Below, piece by piece: positions 1-6,032 of a stretch of 25,300 bases of DNA (positions are counted from its first letter, which is position 1; the number at the start of each line of letters is the position of its first letter). Made by a program: the position numbers and the translations under genes. This stretch comes from a virus, in IMG/VR virus record IMGVR_UViG_3300035084_000014, positions 1-25,300 of that record, one strand, 5' to 3'. Below the pieces are notes generated by a model. That model had not been told where the DNA came from. It ran no database searches and saw nothing but the letters and a program-made list of their open reading frames with translations.

Positions 1-82
1 GCGGGGTGTCTGGCGCAAACCGCGCCCGGGGCCGGAGGTGCCGGGCGGAATCGGGGGCCGTGACCCGTCCGGCGGTTTGGGC

Positions 83-129
83 GGCGCGGCGGGATCGAAC
101 AGTTGAGAGGTGACTCGTCCCGCCGCGCC
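83..129 (-). terminator. GC-rich hairpin after the early operon
   Basis: A perfect 12-bp inverted repeat (GGCGCGGCGGGA at 83-94 and its complement at 118-129) encloses a 23-nt loop. It begins six bases after the stop codon of the last early gene on the minus strand. There is no T tract, but many actinobacterial terminators lack one. A terminator is the likeliest role given its place at the end of a seven-gene operon. A structured operator or leader for whatever lies further left is the alternative. Bases 1-82 show no supportable gene. Confidence 0.55.
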
Positions 130-134
130 GGGTC

Positions 135-356
135 TCAGGTGATGCAGGCGTCCAGCCGGACCGCGCAGATGTAGCCGTCCTCCCCGCGCAACGCCGCGGT
201 GTGGCTGTCGCAGATCCGTGCGTGGACGAGGACACTGCTGCGTCGCACGGTCACGTCGTGCGTCGGCGGATCGGTGCACTGCCGGACGTCGACCGCGTCG
301 TCGGCGATCCGGGCGAGGCCGTCCAGCGTCGCGATCTCGCACCGCTCGGGCGCCAT
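135..356 (-). CDS. Small early phage protein, unknown function
   Basis: This 73-residue protein is not recognised. It has four cysteines spread along its length (C6, C27, C49, C64) and a C-terminal half that looks beta-rich, with no membrane segment or signal peptide. The ATG at 354-356 was chosen because it overlaps the TGA of the preceding gene as ATGA, the junction type used throughout this operon. The longer open frame upstream is the shadow of the neighbouring gene. It is the last gene before the hairpin at 83-129. The short length and position fit accessory early phage genes. Function cannot be inferred. Confidence 0.75.
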   Translation of the reverse strand: MAPERCEIATLDGLARIADDAVDVRQCTDPPTHDVTVRRSSVLVHARICDSHTAALRGEDGYICAVRLDACIT

Positions 357-589
357 CAGACCTCCCCGCAGTAGCAGCCGTCGCAGGTCATGCACACCCC
401 GCAGCCCAGGCACTTCGAGGCGAGGTGGCAGCCGCAGATCGGGTTGCAGTCGTGCTCTGACGACCAGCGCGCCGGGCCGCCCGCGGTGCCGCCCGCCTGG
501 TGCCGGGTGTAGTGCACGGTTCCGTCGGCGTCCTCGTAGCTGGTGTCGTAGACGATCCCGAGCGGATCGCGCTTCACCTCGGCGGGCAT
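356..589 (-). CDS. Cysteine-cluster small protein
   Basis: This 77-residue protein has a polar first half and a last third that holds nine cysteines (C48, 52, 54, 60, 63, 66, 69, 72, 74), mostly spaced Cx2C or Cx1C, plus H46 and H55. Such density suggests a metal cluster, zinc-knuckle or metallothionein-like fold; that is inference from composition only. There is no signal peptide, so a disulfide-rich secreted role is less likely. The start at 587-589 overlaps the upstream stop as ATGA. It is the sixth of seven genes in the early operon and is probably co-expressed with its neighbours under the promoter near 2.98 kb. Confidence 0.8.
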   Translation of the reverse strand: MPAEVKRDPLGIVYDTSYEDADGTVHYTRHQAGGTAGGPARWSSEHDCNPICGCHLASKCLGCGVCMTCDGCYCGEV

Positions 590-1023
590 CAGGACTCGCT
601 CTCCCGCCACTCTTCGTTGATGGCCAGCCCGGCCGCCTCGGCAATGCCCCGCGCTGTCTTCTCGACGGCGTCCATGCCGGACCAGCCGTGCTCGTCGTGG
701 TTGGCGTGGGCGACCTCGGCGCCGTCGACCTCGACGGTCAGGTGCTCGTCGTCGGTCCGGACGATCACCAGCCGAATGGCGGTCGCCAGGGGGATGTCCT
801 CGGGGGCGGCCACCAGCACCTCGGACAGCTGGCTGTACTCCCGGCCGGTCACCGGGTCCGTCCGCCGGACGGTGAGCTGCCCGTTGATGGTGGCGCCGGC
901 GACGATCTTCTCCGCTTCGGCCCGGGCGTAGCGGCCGGCCTCGTCGATAAACTCGGTGTAGCCGCGGTGGCCTGGCCGCCACCACATGCGGTGATCGTTC
1001 GACCAGACCAGGAAGGCGGCCAT
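589..1023 (-). CDS. Early phage protein, unknown function
   Basis: This 144-residue acidic protein opens with a Trp- and Arg-rich segment (W7, W14, W15). A beta-rich middle follows, with charged residues alternating with Val, Leu and Ile, and then an amphipathic helix around residues 118-135. I do not recognise the family. The ATG at 1021-1023 overlaps the preceding stop as ATGA and its own stop overlaps the next ATG in the same way, which fixes both ends. No membrane segments or catalytic motifs are visible. The operon context only says that it is probably an early or regulatory-phase phage gene. Confidence 0.75.
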   Translation of the reverse strand: MAAFLVWSNDHRMWWRPGHRGYTEFIDEAGRYARAEAEKIVAGATINGQLTVRRTDPVTGREYSQLSEVLVAAPEDIPLATAIRLVIVRTDDEHLTVEVDGAEVAHANHDEHGWSGMDAVEKTARGIAEAAGLAINEEWRESES

Positions 1024-1937
1024 CAGCGGGCCTCGCTCTCGGTCTCGCGCGCCTTCATCGCCGCCCACTCCGGACAACCGTCGGCGTGAGTGCTTGAGCC
1101 CTTGCCGTACTCCTCGTCCGTGCGGCGGCAACCGGGCAGGCACTTCGGAAGCGGCGCGTCGGTCTCGTCGACCAGGCCGACGCCGTCCACCACGCCGCCG
1201 GTGTGCAGCGGCACCCGGGCCGGGGACACCGGCGTCGGGTCGTCGGCCTCGTCGTCGGCGCGGGAGTAGGCCAGGCCGGTCGGGTCCGCCGCGGGTTCAT
1301 ACGCCGCGACAACGCCGGCAGCACCGCAACGAAAGCAGCGCGCGTCAGCGGTCTGCGCCGTAATGTGCAGCGACGCCACGCACCTGTTCGGCTCAGCCGG
1401 GCGTCCGTTCCTGTGCCAGGCGATCACCGAGTACGAGACGGCGCCGATCACGACGCTCGCGTCGGTGCGGTCATCCAACTCCTGCGTCTTCACGCCGAGC
1501 CGATCCGCGAGATCACGGATCCTGGACACCGTCGCGGCGGTGGCATCTTCGTCGGATCCATGCAGGTCGACCTGGACCCGGGCGTGCTGGAATCCGCAGC
1601 CGTCCCACCCGACCGGCGCCCACCCGTTGGCCCCAATCCAGTCGGCGAACTCCCGCAGACCAGCAGCGAACCTGGCGCGGTCGGCCGCCTCGCGCAGCGC
1701 GGCCAGCTCAGCCTCGGTGGCCAACTCGAACGCCAAGTCGAGCGGGATGTTGCCCGCGGAGTACGGGTTCTCGCCCGGCACCTGCGTCGTCAGATGCACG
1801 CACATGCCGTCCGCGGTCGGGTATTGGAACGCGGCCATCACCTCGTTGGGGTTCCGGTTGCCCTTCTCGTCGTCGATCAGCCAGTCGCCGGGCTTCAGCT
1901 CGGCGGCCCGCCGGGTCTCGCGTACCGTCGTGGTCAT
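1023..1937 (-). CDS. Early phage protein with internal CxxC motif
   Basis: This 304-residue protein is the largest gene of the early operon. The N-terminal 60 residues (ELKPGDWLID and following) resemble a small beta-barrel. Residues 75-170 look alpha/beta, with an acidic helix. Around residue 200 there is a CFRCG knuckle, and near the C-terminus a CLPGC pair with a further Cys-Pro-Glu-Trp. This suggests one or more zinc-binding knuckles. The ATG at 1935-1937 has a good Shine-Dalgarno (AAAGGA) about 8 bases upstream. It is the only gene of this operon with a clear leader, and it follows a hairpin at 1979-2007, so it may be re-initiated or separately controlled. Function is unknown. Confidence 0.75.
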   Translation of the reverse strand: MTTTVRETRRAAELKPGDWLIDDEKGNRNPNEVMAAFQYPTADGMCVHLTTQVPGENPYSAGNIPLDLAFELATEAELAALREAADRARFAAGLREFADWIGANGWAPVGWDGCGFQHARVQVDLHGSDEDATAATVSRIRDLADRLGVKTQELDDRTDASVVIGAVSYSVIAWHRNGRPAEPNRCVASLHITAQTADARCFRCGAAGVVAAYEPAADPTGLAYSRADDEADDPTPVSPARVPLHTGGVVDGVGLVDETDAPLPKCLPGCRRTDEEYGKGSSTHADGCPEWAAMKARETESEAR

Positions 1938-1978
1938 CGGATCGGTCCTTTCTCATCGGGGAGGTCTTGATCCGGTTG

Positions 1979-2007
1979 GCGGGCCGCCCGGCGAGGGGTC
2001 GGCCCGC
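1979..2007 (-). terminator. Hairpin between early genes
   Basis: The inverted repeat GCGGGCCG / CGGCCCGC (1979-1986 and 2000-2007, 8 bp, 13-nt loop) lies 9 bases beyond a stop and 42 bases upstream of the next start on the minus strand. There is no T tract on that strand, so it may act as a partial terminator or as an mRNA-stabilising hairpin inside the early operon. Confidence 0.4.
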
Positions 2008-2015
2008 TTCTTCGT

Positions 2016-2477
2016 TCAGGTCGTCGGCGCCCGTCGGGCGCCGATCAGCGGGTCGTACAGCGCGCCGACGCCCAGCGGGATCGCGCTCGGCGGCGGCGGT
2101 ACCGGAGGCGGCGGCGGGCCAGGTGAGGGCGGCGGCAGCGGCATCGGCGGGTCCGACTCGAAACGCGGCACCGCCGGGCGCAGCGGCAGGGAGAACCGGC
2201 CGGGGCGGACCGGCTCTGACCCCGGTCCCTCCCCGCCCCGGCCGGAGTCGACCGGCCCGCCGGGCGTAGCGACCCCGAGGCCCTGGGGCGGGGCCAAGGA
2301 ATCCCGGCGGGCCGGAGACTCGGCGCCGAGCTGGGTCAGCGTCGCCAGCACGTCCTCGGCGCGGGAGACGGCGATGTCCAGCAGGGCACGGCGGTACGGG
2401 TCCGAATCGACGCGCACGGCGGCAAGCTGGTCACGGCCGAGCGTGAAGAACTCGGCGAGCAGAGCGACGCGGGTCAT
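2016..2477 (-). CDS. Early protein with proline-rich tail
   Basis: This 153-residue protein has a helical N-terminal third (residues 1-55, probably two helices). A disordered Gly/Pro/Ser-rich linker follows, then a near-pure proline stretch at about 111-130 (PMPLPPPSPGPPPPPVPPPP), and a short conserved-looking C-terminus (LGVGALYDPLIG). The proline run would form a stiff polyproline-II helix, usual in protein-protein contacts. The family is not recognised. The start at 2475-2477 overlaps the upstream stop as ATGA. A long frame extending further upstream is a shadow of the neighbouring genes. Confidence 0.7.
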   Translation of the reverse strand: MTRVALLAEFFTLGRDQLAAVRVDSDPYRRALLDIAVSRAEDVLATLTQLGAESPARRDSLAPPQGLGVATPGGPVDSGRGGEGPGSEPVRPGRFSLPLRPAVPRFESDPPMPLPPPSPGPPPPPVPPPPSAIPLGVGALYDPLIGARRAPTT

Positions 2478-2677
2478 GCGGCTCTCCGTGCGAAGAGCGG
2501 AATCAGCTTCGCGTACTGGTCGTCGGTCAGTCGGGGCGCTGCAGCGGCGACGCGCTCGAGATACTCGGCGAGCGGCTCGATGACCTCGCTGCCGACCGTG
2601 GCGAGCTGCTCGGCATAGTCGCCGAACAGGTCTTTGCCGGGTCCGCTCGGCGGCGGGTCGGTGACGGGGCCGGTCAT
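2474..2677 (-). CDS. Small helical early protein
   Basis: This 67-residue protein has a flexible Pro/Gly-rich start and two probable amphipathic helices (about 19-46 and 51-65). There is no DNA-binding motif, cysteine or membrane segment. Both ends are tied to neighbours by four-base ATGA overlaps, so translational coupling with the Cro-like gene upstream is likely. The family is not recognised. Confidence 0.7.
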   Translation of the reverse strand: MTGPVTDPPPSGPGKDLFGDYAEQLATVGSEVIEPLAEYLERVAAAAPRLTDDQYAKLIPLFARRAA

Positions 2678-2970
2678 GCCGCGGCCTGCTTCGGCGCAAT
2701 CTCGAAGAGGTCGTCGAACCGAGCGCCGACGCCGTACTTGGCCAGTTCCTCGGCGCGGCCGGCGAAGTACGACAGGACGGCGGCGATGAACTTTTCGCCG
2801 ATGACGCCCTCTCGTGCGCGGCTTATGGTCATCGGGTTCAGACCGACGGCGCGGCCGAGCGCGACGTCGGAGGTCAGGTTCAGCAGCCGCGCGACCAGGG
2901 CGAAGTGTTCGGTCTTGAGGAACACCCCCGCCCGAGTCTCGGCAGTTGCGACATGCATGTCTGTACTCAC
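2674..2970 (-). CDS. Cro-like helix-turn-helix protein, first gene of early operon
   Basis: This is a 98-residue DNA-binding protein. Residues 34-56 (TSDVALGRAVGLNPMTISRA) read as a Cro/CI-type helix-turn-helix in which the second helix carries the TISRA recognition segment. The rest is helical and could dimerise. The GTG at 2968-2970 was preferred to upstream ATGs because a promoter with TAGACT at 2978-2983 puts the transcription start at or one base before that GTG, giving a leaderless mRNA. A longer version would begin upstream of its own promoter. An operator copy lies inside its first codons. It is divergent from the probable repressor gene, so the likely job is the lytic-side regulator of the switch; an excisionase-type role is the alternative. 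Confidence 0.75.
   Translation of the reverse strand: MSTDMHVATAETRAGVFLKTEHFALVARLLNLTSDVALGRAVGLNPMTISRAREGVIGEKFIAAVLSYFAGRAEELAKYGVGARFDDLFEIAPKQAAA
2949..2962. promoter_or_regulatory. Operator O1
   Basis: CGACATGCATGTCT contains the perfect 12-bp palindrome GACATGCATGTC. It lies within codons 3-7 of the Cro-like gene, just downstream of its inferred transcription start, where a bound repressor would block elongation. It is the cleanest copy of the motif in the window. Confidence 0.75.
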
Positions 2971-2976
2971 ATGTCG
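2963..2976. promoter_or_regulatory. Operator O2 (half-conserved)
   Basis: GTACTCACATGTCG matches CGACATGCATGTCG at 9 of 14 positions. Only the right half-site CATGTCG is intact. It abuts O1 and covers the GTG start and the bases just after the TAGACT -10 box, so cooperative filling after O1 is plausible. Confidence 0.45.
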
Positions 2977-2977
2977 C

Positions 2978-3006
2978 AGTCTAGGCCCCGACATGCGTGT
3001 CGGCAA
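2978..3006 (-). promoter_or_regulatory. Early-operon promoter (leaderless)
   Basis: On the minus strand TTGCCG (3001-3006) and TAGACT (2978-2983) are separated by exactly 17 bases, a good sigma-70-type promoter. The expected start is at about 2970-2971, on or next to the GTG codon at 2970. Operator O3 fills the spacer and O1/O2 lie just downstream, so the promoter should be strongly repressed when the palindromes are occupied. Confidence 0.65.
2989..3002. promoter_or_regulatory. Operator O3
   Basis: CGACATGCGTGTCG is a 13-of-14 match to the motif. It lies between the -35 and -10 boxes of the minus-strand promoter. Confidence 0.7.
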
Positions 3007-3024
3007 CTAGCCTGAACGTATGAG

Positions 3025-3054
3025 TTGAGTCCGACATACATGTCGGGTTACTCT
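3025..3054 (+). promoter_or_regulatory. Possible plus-strand promoter
   Basis: TTGAGT (3025-3030) and TACTCT (3049-3054) are 18 bases apart, and operator O4 lies wholly in the spacer. The predicted start is near 3061, on top of two ATG codons (3058 and 3062). Initiation at 3062 would extend the repressor by 44 residues; initiation at 3058 would give a 25-codon open frame. It could be a second repressor promoter, as with lambda PRE versus PRM. Confidence 0.4.
3032..3045. promoter_or_regulatory. Operator O4
   Basis: CGACATACATGTCG differs from the motif at one position, and the flanking C and G extend the symmetry to 16 bp. It sits inside the spacer of the possible plus-strand promoter. Confidence 0.7.
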
Positions 3055-3143
3055 TCGATGCATGACGATCCGCGACGTCAGAAAGCGACGGCAACGCAAG
3101 GCCAGGGGTCGACCAATGCCGTATCTAGCCCTTGATCAGCGAC

Positions 3144-3157
3144 TTGCACGCATGTCG
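3144..3157. promoter_or_regulatory. Operator O5 (half-conserved)
   Basis: TTGCACGCATGTCG matches at 10 of 14 positions with a perfect right half-site. It lies upstream of the TATAGT promoter of the repressor gene. Confidence 0.5.
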
Positions 3158-3165
3158 GAATGTCG

Positions 3166-3179
3166 CGGCACGCATGTCG
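3166..3179. promoter_or_regulatory. Operator O6
   Basis: CGGCACGCATGTCG matches at 12 of 14 positions. It ends two bases before the TATAGT box, where a bound protein could either block or contact RNA polymerase, pointing to autoregulation. A further lone half-site (AATGTCG, 3159-3165) lies between O5 and O6. Confidence 0.6.
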
Positions 3180-3181
3180 CG

Positions 3182-3187
3182 TATAGT
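3182..3187 (+). promoter_or_regulatory. -10 box of repressor gene (leaderless)
   Basis: TATAGT is followed by six bases and then the ATG at 3194, so transcription should begin on the start codon itself, giving a leaderless mRNA as for lambda cI from PRM. No good -35 box is visible at 16-18 bases, which suggests that activation may be needed, perhaps by protein bound at O6. Confidence 0.55.
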
Positions 3188-3193
3188 CTGGCC

Positions 3194-3676
3194 ATGCTTG
3201 GCGGCCGAATTGACCGAGACGCGTGGGCTGAGGAGATCAACGCCCTCATCGTCCGGTTCGACCCCGGACCCAGGGGCCATGGAAACAAGAGCGCCTTCGC
3301 GCGCCGCGTCGGCCTGACCACGAAGACCCTCGAACGCTGGGCAAATCGCGCTACCGAAATCAGCACCGAGTCCGCCAGGCAGGTCCTCGACAGCCTCGGC
3401 CTGCCCCAGAGCGAGCAGATCGAGCTGCTCACGCGAGTGGGGTACGTCGAGGCCGGCGCAATGTCGTTCGCGGTCCACCATGCAGTCGAGCCGGCGGTCC
3501 CCGATCCCTACAAGGACGATGTCATCCGGCAGATCCTGAACGATCCCGGACTCACCGAACGACAGCGCGCCGAGCTGGTGCAGATCCAGATCGAACGGAT
3601 CGACGCCGATCTCCAGCGGCGTCGTGAGGAGTACAAGCATTTACGCCGACTCTTCGGGCAGGACCAAGCCTCCTAG
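3194..3676 (+). CDS. Probable phage immunity repressor (helix-turn-helix)
   Basis: This is a 160-residue regulator. Residues 31-55 (NKSAFARRVGLTTKTLERWA) form an XRE-like helix-turn-helix. Residues 110-155 form a long charged helix (LTERQRAELVQIQIERID and beyond) that could dimerise as a coiled coil. ATG 3194 was preferred over the in-frame ATG at 3062 because codons between them use many A/T third positions, unlike the rest of the gene, and because that stretch contains operators and a -10 box. It is the only plus-strand gene between the integrase and the early operon, is divergent from the Cro-like gene, and its 3' end overlaps the integrase 3' end by 36 bp. Repressor identity is inferred from position. 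Confidence 0.72.
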   Translation: MLGGRIDRDAWAEEINALIVRFDPGPRGHGNKSAFARRVGLTTKTLERWANRATEISTESARQVLDSLGLPQSEQIELLTRVGYVEAGAMSFAVHHAVEPAVPDPYKDDVIRQILNDPGLTERQRAELVQIQIERIDADLQRRREEYKHLRRLFGQDQAS

Positions 3677-5086
3677 CTCGCGCCACGTACGGGAGTCGCC
3701 GACCCAGGTGCTGCCGTCGAGCCGGACCGCCGCCTCGGTCAGGCGTGCGCCCGCATCGGCCGATCGACGGAGGCGCCCCGCGGGCCGGCCGACCACGACG
3801 CGCGCTAGTGTCTTGACGACCTGCCGTCGTGCCGCCACCTCCAGCCGCGCCCACGCCGCCGCCTTGTCGTCGGCGTCGATCAGCTCGTCGAGGGCTGCGT
3901 TCACGCCTGCGCCCCGGGATCGGCGGTCTGCATCCTGGATCAGCGGCAGGAGCGCATGTTCCTTGCGTGCCAGCGCCTCTGCCGAAATGCCGTCCGGAAG
4001 CTCGAACGAGCGCCGGGCCTCCTCCAGCTGGACGCGGTACCGGTCCGCCTCCGCCCTGGCCGCCTTGACTAGAGCGTCGTTCTGCGCGTAGAGCTGGCGA
4101 GCATCCGGCTGGCCGAGTCGCGCCAGGATAAGCGCGGTGACCACAGCATCCGCGTCAGCGCGCCGGATATAGGTACAGCCGTCGGCGTCGCACCCGTAGC
4201 GGTCCCTCGACCCGAGCGCGACGTGGCCGCCGCACGACGAGACGGCGATGTACGACAGCAGGTACTTCCCCGATCCGGGCCTGGTGGTCTTCCGCTCCGG
4301 CGCGCTGAGCAGCTGCTGCACGCGCCAGAAGACGTCCTCGTCGACGATCGCCGGCCACTGCGCGTCGCGAATCTCGCCGTCGAAGAGGCGTTTGCCGATG
4401 TAGGCGACATTGCCAGCGATAACGCGGATCGTCCGGCGACTCCATTTGCCGCGCGGGGAGGGAAGGTTGCGGGCCTGGAAGTCCTTCTCCAACACGCTGA
4501 TCGGGGTGAGCATGTCGAGACGGTCGAACAGCTCGCGGACGATCGGCACGTGCTCGTTCGGCACCCGCAGCGGTCGGCCATCGCCGTCGTACTTCCGGTC
4601 GTAGCCGAAGGAGGGCCGGCCGTGTGGAGTGCCGGCGACCGCGGCCTCACGGATCCCGCGCCGGACGTTCTCGCTCAGCTCCTCGGAGTAGTACGCCGAG
4701 GCGACGCCGTCTTCGGCGAGGGTCTTCCAGTCGCGCGACAGGCGCGGGTCATAGCTGCGCCTGTCGGCCATGACGTGGATCAGGACACCGCGTTCCCGGC
4801 AGGCCCGCAGCAGCAGGAACCAATCGACCTCGTCACGCGACCCGCGGGCCGACTTCCAGAGGACGAGGACATCGAGCTGTCCCGCAGTCAGGTCGGCGAG
4901 TAGGCGTGCCCAGTCGTCGCGCTCCTTCGACCGGTACCGCGACGCCGAGGAGTCGTCGGAGTACTCCCCCGCCAGGATCCACCCGTTGCGGCTGACGGCG
5001 GCACGGCCGAGGGTCAGCTGGTCGGCGATGCTCTTCTCGTTCGCGCTGCTGTTGCGCCCGTAGATGCCAGCCCGCTTCATCGTCAC
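3641..5086 (-). CDS. int: Large serine recombinase, phage integrase
   Basis: This 481-residue enzyme catalyses site-specific integration between attP and attB. The N-terminal resolvase domain (about 5-145) has the Y-x-R-x-S motif, giving catalytic Ser13, followed by DDSSASRYRS and the Arg-rich SARGSRDEVDW segment. A recombinase domain follows (about 155-260). A zinc ribbon comprises C285, H288, C299 and C304; the first pair is Cys/His rather than the usual Cys/Cys. A coiled coil spans about 335-385, and a basic C-terminus follows. The length is typical for the smaller phage serine integrases. The start is GTG 5086 or ATG 5080; TACGCT at 5093-5098 just upstream would give a leaderless GTG. It is convergent with the repressor gene. 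Confidence 0.93.
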   Translation of the reverse strand: MTMKRAGIYGRNSSANEKSIADQLTLGRAAVSRNGWILAGEYSDDSSASRYRSKERDDWARLLADLTAGQLDVLVLWKSARGSRDEVDWFLLLRACRERGVLIHVMADRRSYDPRLSRDWKTLAEDGVASAYYSEELSENVRRGIREAAVAGTPHGRPSFGYDRKYDGDGRPLRVPNEHVPIVRELFDRLDMLTPISVLEKDFQARNLPSPRGKWSRRTIRVIAGNVAYIGKRLFDGEIRDAQWPAIVDEDVFWRVQQLLSAPERKTTRPGSGKYLLSYIAVSSCGGHVALGSRDRYGCDADGCTYIRRADADAVVTALILARLGQPDARQLYAQNDALVKAARAEADRYRVQLEEARRSFELPDGISAEALARKEHALLPLIQDADRRSRGAGVNAALDELIDADDKAAAWARLEVAARRQVVKTLARVVVGRPAGRLRRSADAGARLTEAAVRLDGSTWVGDSRTWRELGGLVLPEESA

Positions 5087-5132
5087 GGCCCGAGCGTACC
5101 CCCTAACGGCACAGATGCTGGGTTAAGTGTCG
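5087..5132. other. Short gap upstream of integrase, candidate attP or att half-site
   Basis: This 46-bp gap carries TAACG (5104-5108), which is repeated inverted as CGTTA at 5131-5135, and an AT-richer GGTTAAGTGTCGTTAAC segment reaching 5137. Serine-integrase phages often keep attP directly upstream of int and about 50 bp long. The proposal rests on position and weak dyad symmetry only. Confidence 0.3.
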
Positions 5133-5555
5133 TTAACGGTTACGTCTATCCGGGGTCACATGGATCGCCGAGACGCCGAATCGCCATCGCCGCATCGCGT
5201 CATCGATGATGCGCTCGGCGAGACTCGGCCGCTCGTTCGGGCACCAGCCGGCGGCTTCGGGAGCCCGGTGTCGTCCCGGCTGCGAACGCCGACGGTCGAG
5301 GATCACAACCGTTGCAAGCTCTTCCTGCTCGACGACCTCGGGTTCGATCAGCCTGGCGCCCTCCCGATGCTCGTACCGGGCCACGATCGCCACCTGGGCC
5401 CAGCCGTTGAGTAGGAGGCGCTCCACCGTGTCCCAGGACCGTGCGATCAGGGCCGGCGCCCGGTAGCCGCGGCGCTCGGCGTACCGCTGGCATTTCGTCG
5501 CGAAGTAGCCGTCAAGGTCGTCGTAGGGCGGGATGTAGATAACAGCGCGGATCAT
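5133..5555 (-). CDS. Resolvase-like protein lacking catalytic residues
   Basis: This 140-residue protein opens with MIRAVIYIPPYDD, whose beta-strand (RAVIY) matches the first strand of serine recombinase N-terminal domains. The Y-x-R-x-S residues that should follow are replaced by YIPPY, so no nucleophile Ser or Arg is present. The pattern of a Tyr-Ala-Glu-Arg-Arg-Gly helix, an LLNGWAQVAIVARYEHR strand and VVILDRRR also suits a resolvase-type alpha/beta fold. ATG 5555 was preferred over 5567 because GGGGGA lies six bases upstream of it. It sits 47 bp upstream of int in the same direction. A regulatory partner of the integrase, or an unrelated regulator with this fold, is possible. Confidence 0.65.
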   Translation of the reverse strand: MIRAVIYIPPYDDLDGYFATKCQRYAERRGYRAPALIARSWDTVERLLLNGWAQVAIVARYEHREGARLIEPEVVEQEELATVVILDRRRSQPGRHRAPEAAGWCPNERPSLAERIIDDAMRRWRFGVSAIHVTPDRRNR

Positions 5556-5816
5556 GCATTCCCCCATGTCACACCGTCACAGCTGCCGCCACAGCCACAT
5601 TTCTTGGAAGCTCTCACTCTCGTGTACTAGCCTCCGTGCGTGGTACTCCCCGTTATGGTGGCGTAACATTCTGCATGATCATGTTACGAAGACGATCATC
5701 TAATTCTGTCTACTCTCAGTTGCGCGATCAACGCTCTCAGCACACAATGTCGCCCGTCAACTGCATGACCTTGCACTGCACGATCATGCAGCCAGATCGC
5801 CCAATACGGTCACGCA
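5556..5816. promoter_or_regulatory. AT-richer divergent region with TGCATGA repeats
   Basis: This 261-bp gap lies between divergent genes and is clearly less GC-rich than its surroundings. TGCATGA occurs at 5672-5678 and 5762-5768, and inverted at 5784-5790; another inverted copy at 5552-5558 overlaps the start codon of the resolvase-like gene. GTAACAT/ATGTTAC (5663-5669, 5681-5687) forms a further dyad around one copy. The stretch probably holds promoters and operators for both flanking genes. No open frame here is convincing. Confidence 0.5.
5761..5791. repeat. Inverted repeat CTGCATGA / TCATGCAG
   Basis: Perfect 8-bp arms (5761-5768 and 5784-5791) are separated by 15 bases, about 2.2 helical turns centre to centre. 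This fits two protein-binding half-sites better than a hairpin. It ends 13 bases before the TACGGT box upstream of the AlpA-like gene. Confidence 0.5.
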
Positions 5817-6032
5817 GTGTTGGTCGAGGGCGACAAGCTTATGGGCGCGGCGGAGGTCTGCGACCGTCTCGGCATCGGCCGGACCCGTCTAGCTGAACTC
5901 ATGCGCCGTCCCAACTTCCCGCAACCGATCAAGCAACTGACCGCCGGATACATCTGGGACGGCAACCAAATCGAGGCCTGGATCGCCGAGCACCGGCCGC
6001 CGCCCGACGAGCCCGAGACCCTAGCCGGGTAA
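5817..6032 (+). CDS. AlpA-like small DNA-binding protein, candidate excisionase
   Basis: This 71-residue protein has the layout of AlpA/MerR-type winged-helix excisionases: a first helix-turn-helix (MGAAEVCDRLGIGRTRLAEL, residues 9-28), RRPNFPQPIKQL, then a Trp-containing wing (GYIWDGNQIEAWI). Related proteins direct excision or activate the integrase genes of actinobacterial elements. The GTG at 5817 was chosen because TACGGT (5805-5810) would start transcription there (leaderless) and because related proteins have a few residues before the first helix. ATG 5841 is the alternative. It is divergent from the resolvase-like gene and its 3' end overlaps the convergent gene at 6021 by 12 bp. The excisionase role is inference. 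Confidence 0.7.
   Translation: MLVEGDKLMGAAEVCDRLGIGRTRLAELMRRPNFPQPIKQLTAGYIWDGNQIEAWIAEHRPPPDEPETLAG

Noticed and set aside
3062-3193. N-terminal extension of the repressor gene from ATG 3062
   Set aside because: Codons here use many A/T third positions unlike the gene body, and the stretch contains two operators and a -10 box, so it reads as regulatory DNA. Kept only as an alternative linked to the possible promoter at 3025.
5636-5896. Plus-strand 86-codon frame through the AT-richer gap
   Set aside because: It runs across the inverted repeats and into the AlpA-like gene in a different frame, and its sequence has no coding character.
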